A stretch of DNA of 64,000 nucleotides from Marinihelvus fidelis (GTDB taxonomy: Bacteria > Pseudomonadota > Gammaproteobacteria > Xanthomonadales > SZUA-36), in assembly GCF_008725655.1 (NCBI RefSeq), contig NZ_VYXP01000004.1, forward strand, positions 237,346-301,345. Reading direction: 5' to 3'. Position numbers and translations under genes: made by a program. Shown piece after piece: positions 58,241 to 64,000 of this stretch; positions within the stretch are counted from its first letter, which is position 1, and every line of letters starts with the position of its first letter. The notes beneath the pieces were generated by a model that did not search any database, was not told where the DNA came from, and was given only the letters and a program-made list of their open reading frames with translations.

Positions 58241-58835
58241 GGTCTATAAACGTCCTGATCAGGGTGTGGTTCTTCACACCCGGTGAGTCTTCCACGCCGC
58301 TGGAAACATCCACGGCGTAGGGTGAAAATCGTTGCACGGCCTCGGCCACGTTATCCGGGTTCAGCCCGCCGGCCAGCCAGACCGGCTGCTCGACCCGCAC
58401 CGGCCTGCGCCAGTCGAAGGTCTGCCCTGTACCACCGGCGCCGCCGGGCTCATGGCTGTCCAGCACGATACCCTGGGCATCGGGATACGCGGCCGCGAGT
58501 TCGCCGGGATCCCCGGCGCGCATGGAAATCGCCTTGATAAAGGGCCGGCCGAAACTGCGGCAGTACGCATTGGGCTCGCTGCCATGAAACTGCAGCAGGT
58601 CCAGTTCAACCGCGTCCAGGATGGCCTGAACCTCGTCGGCATCCTGGTCCATGAACAGCCCTACCCGGATGATCCCGCCGCGCACCCGCTCCGTCAACCT
58701 CGCGGCCTGCGCAGGCTCCAGCCGCCGCGGACTGCGGGCGAAGATGAACCCCAGCACGTCGGCACCCGCCTCGGCCGCCACCATGACGTCCTGTTCGCGC
58801 ACCAGGCCGCAGATCTTGACCTTGACGTTGCTCAT
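58227..58835 (-). CDS. trpF: Phosphoribosylanthranilate isomerase
   Basis: TrpF isomerises phosphoribosylanthranilate. The 202-residue barrel begins [20 protein letters not shown] with the catalytic Cys in KICGL, and has [20 protein letters not shown] and [18 protein letters not shown] 58835 overlaps the truA stop (ATGA), so truA-trpF-trpB-trpA are translationally coupled. Confidence 0.96.
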   Translation of the reverse strand: MSNVKVKICGLVREQDVMVAAEAGADVLGFIFARSPRRLEPAQAARLTERVRGGIIRVGLFMDQDADEVQAILDAVELDLLQFHGSEPNAYCRSFGRPFIKAISMRAGDPGELAAAYPDAQGIVLDSHEPGGAGGTGQTFDWRRPVRVEQPVWLAGGLNPDNVAEAVQRFSPYAVDVSSGVEDSPGVKNHTLIRTFIDHARR

Positions 58836-59623
58836 TCCGGCCGTGAACCCTGCGGCCAGGTCGGCACGCCCTCGGGCAAGCCGAACTCGGCCGGGTAACG
58901 CACGCTCATGAAATACAGCCCGTCCGGCATTGCCGTGACCCCGGCCCGTGTGCGGTCCTTTCCATGCAGCACCTCGGCCACCCAGTCCACGGGCCGCTCG
59001 CCCCGACCGACCGGCAGCAGAGTGCCGGCGATATTGCGGACCATGTGATAGAGGAAAGCATTCGCGGCCACCTCGATATCCACGTGCTCGCCTTCGCGCC
59101 GAACCGAGATTTCCCGGATGGTGCGAACGGGGTGATTGGCACGGCAACCGGCCGAGCGGAAGGCGCTGAAATCATGCTCGCCCACCAGGGCCTGGGCCGC
59201 CTCGTTCATGGCGTCGGCGTCCAGGTGCTGGCGCTCCCAGCTCACCAGCCCGGCATCAACGGCCGGGCGCACCCAGCGGTTGAGCAAGCGGTAGCAATAG
59301 CGTCGCCCAAGCGCGGTGAAACGGGCGTGAAATTCTTCGGGTACCGGCTGGGCCCAGAGCACACACACGGTCGATGGAAGATTGGCGTTCGCGCCCAGGA
59401 TCCAGGAGCGCGCCTGGCGCTCGGAATTGGTATCGAAATGCACCACCTGGCAACGCGCGTGCACGCCGGTGTCGGTGCGGCCGGCGCAGATCACGCTGAC
59501 CGGGTGATTGGCCACCTTGCTGAGCGCACGCTCGAGCGTGGCCTGCACCGTGGGTTCCTGGCGCTGGGTCTGCCATCCGTAGAACGCACGGCCGTCATAC
59601 TCGATACCGAGAGCGATACGCAT
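58832..59623 (-). CDS. truA: tRNA pseudouridine synthase A
   Basis: TruA makes pseudouridine at tRNA positions 38-40. The 263-residue protein has ALGIEYDGRAFYGWQTQ, the catalytic Asp in ICAGRTDTGVHARCQVVHF, and FLYHMVRNIAGTLL. It lies between fimV and trpF in the conserved order. Confidence 0.96.
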   Translation of the reverse strand: MRIALGIEYDGRAFYGWQTQRQEPTVQATLERALSKVANHPVSVICAGRTDTGVHARCQVVHFDTNSERQARSWILGANANLPSTVCVLWAQPVPEEFHARFTALGRRYCYRLLNRWVRPAVDAGLVSWERQHLDADAMNEAAQALVGEHDFSAFRSAGCRANHPVRTIREISVRREGEHVDIEVAANAFLYHMVRNIAGTLLPVGRGERPVDWVAEVLHGKDRTRAGVTAMPDGLYFMSVRYPAEFGLPEGVPTWPQGSRPE

Positions 59624-59638
59624 CAGCTGAATCCGGAC

Positions 59639-61276
59639 TCAGGACAGCGGGTGGCTGTCGACGTATTCGCTGTCGTCCGCGCGCGTACGCAACCACCACA
59701 CCAGGCCGGCGACCAGGGCCACCAGCAGGCCAACCAGCCACCAGACATACTTCGCCAGCCACGGCTCCGGCATATCGTCCGGAACAATGGCGATGGGTTC
59801 GTCCTCACCGGCGGCGCGGTCCTCGCGCAGCTGGTCCTCCATCTGGGCCAGGCCGCTGTCGCTGACCTCGGCACGGGCGCGCTCGATCTCGGCCTCCAGT
59901 TCGAGGATGCGCTCGTTCAGGTAGGTATTCTCCTGCCGGGCATTGGCCAGTTCCTCTTCCGCGCGGGCGAGCTCCTCGACCACGCTTTCACCGGCACTGC
60001 CGGCTTCGCCGGTCGCGCCCTGCGCCAGCGTTTCGCCGCCAGCGTCCGCGCTCTCGGAGGGCGGCACCAGCTCCAGGCGCCCCGCGCTATCCGGCGCGTC
60101 GTCCGCCGTACTGCTGGCCGCCGACTCGGCCGGCTCGGCCAGCGGCTGCTGCGCCAGCTCGGAGACGGTCGGCAGGCTGGACGGATCGACCGGGATGTCC
60201 CAGCGGTTGCGGTAAATCTGCTCCTGGCGCAGCACTTCCAGCATGGCCTGGCGCTGGTCATAGGTGAAATCGTCGGGCGCCTGGGGAATGCGCAGCACCG
60301 CGCCCGCTTTCAATGAGTTGATGTTGCCATTGTTGAACGCGTCGGGATTGCGCTGCTGAACCGCGAGCATCATCTGGTTTACATCCACGCCGTGCGCCTC
60401 GGCCCAGCGCGAGGACAGCCCCCAAAGGGTCTCGCCGCGCGACACTTCGTAGGAATCTGCCGCGGGGGTACCCGGGTCCGGTAGCGCCGAGCGGATTGGC
60501 TCGACAGGCTCTGGTCCTGGCTCTGGCTCTGGCGCAGCTACGGTTTCGACGAGCGAGGTTTCCGCGGCCGCGGGTTCTGTCGTCGCGGGCACCGCCGCTT
60601 CGGGCGGCGCTGCGACTTCGGTTTCGAGCGGCGTGTCGGCAGGCGGCGTCTCTTCAACAACCGGCTCCGGCGCCAAGGCAGGTTCGGACCCGGCCGGGGA
60701 CTCGAATGCCACGGCCGGCTCATCCACCGGGCTGACCGGCTCGGTACCCGGGTCGAACGGCGGGCCGGTCTCGAGCACCGGCGCTTCCTCGACCACTGTC
60801 GGCGGCGTGGCAGGCGGGGCTTCCGGCACCGGCGCGGGCGTAACCGATGGCAAGGGCGCGGCCGAATCGAAGGTCGGCGGATCCAGGAACACCGTGTACT
60901 GGCGCACCATGCGGCCACTGGCCCAGACCACCTCGATGACAATCTGCAGCACCGGCTCAGTGATGGGCTCGCGGCTGCGGACCCGGATATGCGGGTCGTC
61001 CAGGTCACGGACGATAGTGAACTCCAGCGGCACGGCCATGACGCCGGCATCCAGGCCCATGACCCGGAAATCGGCCGCCGACGCCATGCCAGCGGTGACC
61101 GTGGCCATTTCGGCCTCGGAGCGGGATATCAGCTGGATATGCAGGTCCAGCGGCTGCTGCAGGTAGGACAGCGCGCGGGCCTGCCCCAGCCCCAGCGCGT
61201 GCGCCGGCTGGACCAGCCCCAACAGCAGGACGGCCAGGACCAGCCTGGCGAATACCGCACTGAACTTCACATCCAT
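59639..61276 (-). CDS. fimV: FimV-type LysM protein, short form
   Basis: FimV organises type IV pili and type II secretion at the cell pole. The 545-residue protein has a signal peptide (LVLAVLLLGLVQPAHALGLG), the FimV N-terminal domain (LDLHIQLISRSEAEM, GLDAGVMAVPLEFTIVRDL), an acidic Pro/Ala/Glu-rich stretch (about 165-310), a LysM-like domain (SYEVSRGETLWGLSSRWAEA), a coiled-coil segment (about 445-505) and one membrane helix (YVWWLVGLLVALVAGLVWWL). It ends about 20 residues later, so the long cytoplasmic acidic/TPR C-terminal half of P. aeruginosa FimV is missing. Start ATG 61276 gives the signal peptide. Confidence 0.9.
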   Translation of the reverse strand: MDVKFSAVFARLVLAVLLLGLVQPAHALGLGQARALSYLQQPLDLHIQLISRSEAEMATVTAGMASAADFRVMGLDAGVMAVPLEFTIVRDLDDPHIRVRSREPITEPVLQIVIEVVWASGRMVRQYTVFLDPPTFDSAAPLPSVTPAPVPEAPPATPPTVVEEAPVLETGPPFDPGTEPVSPVDEPAVAFESPAGSEPALAPEPVVEETPPADTPLETEVAAPPEAAVPATTEPAAAETSLVETVAAPEPEPGPEPVEPIRSALPDPGTPAADSYEVSRGETLWGLSSRWAEAHGVDVNQMMLAVQQRNPDAFNNGNINSLKAGAVLRIPQAPDDFTYDQRQAMLEVLRQEQIYRNRWDIPVDPSSLPTVSELAQQPLAEPAESAASSTADDAPDSAGRLELVPPSESADAGGETLAQGATGEAGSAGESVVEELARAEEELANARQENTYLNERILELEAEIERARAEVSDSGLAQMEDQLREDRAAGEDEPIAIVPDDMPEPWLAKYVWWLVGLLVALVAGLVWWLRTRADDSEYVDSHPLS

Positions 61277-61325
61277 GTTCTGGCCATCTCCCGGTCCCCC
61301 GACCTGCCCGGACTTCACGCCCAGT

Positions 61326-62384
61326 TTAAGTGCGTGACGCCGAGGCCGCCACCTGCCCGCCTTCGGCACGGGCTTCAATGGCCTGCAGGATCTGCACGGC
61401 ATTCAGCGCCGCGCCCTTGCGCACATTGTCGGCCACCACCCACAGGTCGATGCCCTGCGGGTGGCTGAGGTCGCGGCGCAGGCGGCCGATAAAGACGCCG
61501 TCCTTACCCGCCGCCGTGAATGCCGGCGTCGGTGCCAGGCCGGGGTCATCGCTTTCCGGCATGGTCACACCGGGCGCGTTGCGAAGCAGTTCGGCGGCAT
61601 CTTCGATCGACAGCGGCTCACGCGTTTCCAGGTGCACGGCCTCGGCATGACCGAAGAACACCGGCACGCGCACCGCGGTGGCGTTCACGGCGATGGCGTC
61701 GTCCTCGAGAATCTTGCGCGTTTCCCAGTGCATCTTCATTTCTTCACGGGTGTAGCCGTTGTCCTGCAGCGTGTCGATCGCTGGGAGCACGTTGAAGGCG
61801 ATGGGCTGGCTGAACTTGCTCGGCTTCACTTCCCGCATGCCCAGGCGGTCTGCGGTCTGGCGAGCCAGTTCCTCCATGCCCAGGCGCCCGGCGCCGGACA
61901 CGGACTGGTACGTGGCCACGTTCACGCGTGAAATACCCACGGCGCGGTGGATCGGCGCCAGTGCTACCACCATCTGGATGGTGGAGCAGTTGGGGTTGGC
62001 GATCAGCGTGCCGGGGCCGGCATCGTCCAGCAGGTGACCGTTAACCTCGGGCACAACCAGAGGAATATCGTCTACATATCTAAATTCACTGGTGTTATCG
62101 ATAACAATCGCGCCGGCCTCGCAGGCCCGCGGCGCGTGCTCGCGGCTGATGGAGCCACCGGCCGAGAACAGGGCGTAATCGATACCGCTAAAATCAAAGG
62201 TGGCCAGGTCTTCCACGTCCAGCTGCTTGCGGCCGAACTCGACCTGTTTGCCCAGCGAACGCTCGCTGGCCAGCGCGTGCACTTCGTGGCCCTTCGTGCC
62301 CAGCCGCTCGGCGAGGATGGAAAGCATGGTTTCGCCAACGGCGCCGGTTGCGCCGACGACGGCGATCTTCAGTTGTCTTGTCAT
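61326..62384 (-). CDS. asd: Aspartate-semialdehyde dehydrogenase
   Basis: Asd makes aspartate semialdehyde for Lys/DAP, Met and Thr. The 352-residue protein has the NADP loop [18 protein letters not shown], the catalytic Cys in [13 protein letters not shown] and [13 protein letters not shown]. It starts 4 bases inside the aroC stop and is followed after 49 bases by fimV. Confidence 0.96.
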   Translation of the reverse strand: MTRQLKIAVVGATGAVGETMLSILAERLGTKGHEVHALASERSLGKQVEFGRKQLDVEDLATFDFSGIDYALFSAGGSISREHAPRACEAGAIVIDNTSEFRYVDDIPLVVPEVNGHLLDDAGPGTLIANPNCSTIQMVVALAPIHRAVGISRVNVATYQSVSGAGRLGMEELARQTADRLGMREVKPSKFSQPIAFNVLPAIDTLQDNGYTREEMKMHWETRKILEDDAIAVNATAVRVPVFFGHAEAVHLETREPLSIEDAAELLRNAPGVTMPESDDPGLAPTPAFTAAGKDGVFIGRLRRDLSHPQGIDLWVVADNVRKGAALNAVQILQAIEARAEGGQVAASASRT

Positions 62385-63445
62385 TGTCCTGTCTGTCCCC
62401 GGTGGCGCAGTGCGTGATCCATCAGCACCAGCGCCAGCATGGCTTCTACGATGGGGGTCGCCCGGATGCCCACGCAGGGATCGTGGCGGCCCTTGGTGAC
62501 CACTTCAATTTCATTACCGTCCATGTCGATCGAGCGGCACGGTAGCCGCAGGCTCGAAGTCGGCTTGAACGCCACGGACACGGTCACGTCCTGTCCGCTG
62601 CTGATACCCCCGAGGATACCGCCGGCATGGTTGCCGAGGAACCCCTCGGGCGTCATTTCATCACGGTGCTCGGTACCCAGCTGCGACACGCTGTCGAAAC
62701 CGGCGCCGATCTCCACGCCCTTGGTCGCGTTGATGCTCATCATCGCGGTGGCCAGGTCCGCATCCAGCTTGCCATAGACGGGCTCGCCCCATCCCGCCGG
62801 CACCCCGGTGGCGCGGGCGTCAACACGCGCGCCGGTGGAATCGCCGGACTTGCGCAGCTTGTCCATGTACGCCTCCAGCTCAGGCACGCGCGCCGGGTCC
62901 GGGCAGAAGAACGGGTTGTCGTTGACCGTGTCCCACTGGGTGTCGGTATCGCAGCGGATCTCACCCAGCTGCGCCAGCCAGCCGTGGATGGCGATGCCGT
63001 GGGTCTGCGCCAGCCACTTCTTGGCCAGCGCGCCGGCGGCCACGCGCATCGTGGTCTCGCGCGCAGAGGAGCGCCCGCCGCCCCGGTAATCACGGTGGCC
63101 GTATTTCTTGAAATAGGTGTAATCGGCATGCCCCGGACGGAACTGCCGGGCGATGTTGCCGTAGTCCTTGGAGCGCGCGTCGGTATTTTCGATGAACAGC
63201 GAAATGGGCGTGCCGGTGGTACGGCCCTCGAACACGCCGGAGAGGATCTTCACGTCATCGGCCTCGCGGCGCTGCGAAGTGTGGCGGCTGCGCCCGGTGG
63301 CACGCCGCTCCAGTTCGACGCGAATCTCTTCTTCGCTGATTTCCAGGCCCGGCGGACAGCCATCGATGACACAGCCAATGGCCGGCCCATGACTCTCACC
63401 CCAGGTGGTCACCCGGAGCATCCGCCCGAAGGTATTAAGGGACAT
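62381..63445 (-). CDS. aroC: Chorismate synthase
   Basis: AroC makes chorismate from EPSP with reduced FMN. The 354-residue protein has [54 protein letters not shown] and [12 protein letters not shown]. The gene overlaps prmB by 11 bases, the usual prmB-aroC pair. Confidence 0.97.
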   Translation of the reverse strand: MSLNTFGRMLRVTTWGESHGPAIGCVIDGCPPGLEISEEEIRVELERRATGRSRHTSQRREADDVKILSGVFEGRTTGTPISLFIENTDARSKDYGNIARQFRPGHADYTYFKKYGHRDYRGGGRSSARETTMRVAAGALAKKWLAQTHGIAIHGWLAQLGEIRCDTDTQWDTVNDNPFFCPDPARVPELEAYMDKLRKSGDSTGARVDARATGVPAGWGEPVYGKLDADLATAMMSINATKGVEIGAGFDSVSQLGTEHRDEMTPEGFLGNHAGGILGGISSGQDVTVSVAFKPTSSLRLPCRSIDMDGNEIEVVTKGRHDPCVGIRATPIVEAMLALVLMDHALRHRGQTGQ

Positions 63446-64000
63446 GCTTCCTGCTCTCCAGTCGCGCCAGCACCCGCGGCCGCGCGTCGTTCAGTTCGTT
63501 TTTCGACATTGTAAAGACACCGTCGCCGCCATGCTCGAATTCTATCCACGTAAAGCCGACATCCGGCAGTTCCGCCTCGAGCCGCTCGGCGGACTCGCCC
63601 ACCTCGCAGACCAGGATGCCGTCATCGGCCAGCCGCGCCGGCGCGTCGGCCAGGATGCGCAGCGGAAGGTCCAGGCCATCATCACCCGAGACCAGCCCAA
63701 GGGACGGCTCGGCCAGGTATTCGCGCGGCAGTTCGTTCAACGCGGCGTTCGGCACATACGGCGGGTTCGTGACGATAAGGTCCCAGCGCCGCTCCGGCAG
63801 GTCATCGAAACCGTCCGAAGCCCAGGCACTGACACGCTCGCCCAGGCCATGGCGCTGAATGTTCTCGCGCGCCACCGCCAGTGCCGCGTCGCTGACATCC
63901 GACAGGTCGACCTGCCAGCCCGGCAGGTGAACCGCCGTGGCAATCCCAATACAGCCGCTGCCACAACACAGGTCCAGCGCCCTGCCCCGGGACCGCTCCG
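63435..64000 (-). CDS. prmB: Ribosomal protein L3 glutamine methyltransferase, C-terminal part (runs off window)
   Basis: Only the C-terminal 188 codons are present; the frame is open to the window edge. It shows the SAM-binding [17 protein letters not shown] and the catalytic [14 protein letters not shown] (NPPY for glutamine-amide methylation), then [20 protein letters not shown]. The aroC overlap favours PrmB (L3 methylation) over the release-factor enzyme PrmC. Confidence 0.93.
   Translation of the reverse strand, partial: ERSRGRALDLCCGSGCIGIATAVHLPGWQVDLSDVSDAALAVARENIQRHGLGERVSAWASDGFDDLPERRWDLIVTNPPYVPNAALNELPREYLAEPSLGLVSGDDGLDLPLRILADAPARLADDGILVCEVGESAERLEAELPDVGFTWIEFEHGGDGVFTMSKNELNDARPRVLARLESRKHVP

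Overview
The window is a gene-dense, high-GC chromosomal segment of a free-living gammaproteobacterium. Gene content and order are gammaproteobacterial: rlmN-pilF-rodZ-hisS-yfgM-bamB-der, asd-fimV-truA-trpF, cvpA-purF, aroA-cmk-rpsA-ihfB-lapAB and prmB-aroC. The trpF-trpB-trpA-accD-folC order, LexA with ImuA/ImuB/DnaE2 and the fused beta-oxidation enzyme suggest a Xanthomonadales/Wenzhouxiangella-like lineage, but the sequence alone does not settle the family. I see no phage, insertion sequence, CRISPR array, rRNA or tRNA.

Layout. 1-3.1 kb (minus): yceD-rpmF-plsX-fabH-fabD, ribosomal protein L32 and the start of fatty acid synthesis. 3.2-6.4 kb (plus): a two-gene beta-oxidation operon. 6.4-7.9 kb: folD and a glutathione-peroxidase-like gene that has lost its peroxidatic cysteine. 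7.9-15.7 kb (minus): der, bamB, yfgM, hisS, rodZ, pilF, rlmN, ndk; ispG, which often sits between rodZ and hisS, is absent. 15.9-19.5 kb: a large FadE-type acyl-CoA dehydrogenase convergent with a patatin-like lipase. 19.6-26.2 kb (plus): phhB, then MoxR-DUF58-transglutaminase-LemA-DUF2207, an envelope/quality-control cluster. 26.2-29.7 kb (plus): lexA-imuA-imuB from a LexA-box promoter, then a DUF502 membrane protein. 29.7-34.0 kb (minus): a tightly coupled pantothenate/CoA operon, panG-like, panB, panC, coaBC, coaX. 34.2-37.3 kb (plus): dnaE2 behind a second LexA box. 37.6-38.3 kb (plus): two small cytochromes c.

From 38.4 kb to the end every gene is on the minus strand. In transcription order: prmB (partial), aroC, asd, a short fimV, truA, trpF, trpB, trpA, accD, folC, a two-SPOR protein, cvpA, purF, pheA, a hisC remnant, aroA, cmk, rpsA, ihfB, lapA, lapB, a WbpL/WecA-type glycosyltransferase, a WbpM-type dehydratase, galU, an esterase and nfuA.

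The points most worth following are: (i) a five-gene CoA operon with a DUF2520/PanG-like reductase and a CoaBC whose CoaB half carries motifs of the stand-alone streptococcal/eukaryotic-type enzyme; (ii) a roughly 40-codon vestige of hisC between pheA and aroA; (iii) the Cys-to-Ser peroxidase-like protein; (iv) an SOS mutagenesis cassette split by the CoA operon, with both parts keeping matching LexA boxes; (v) an apparently emptied O-antigen locus between ihfB/lapAB and wbpM.
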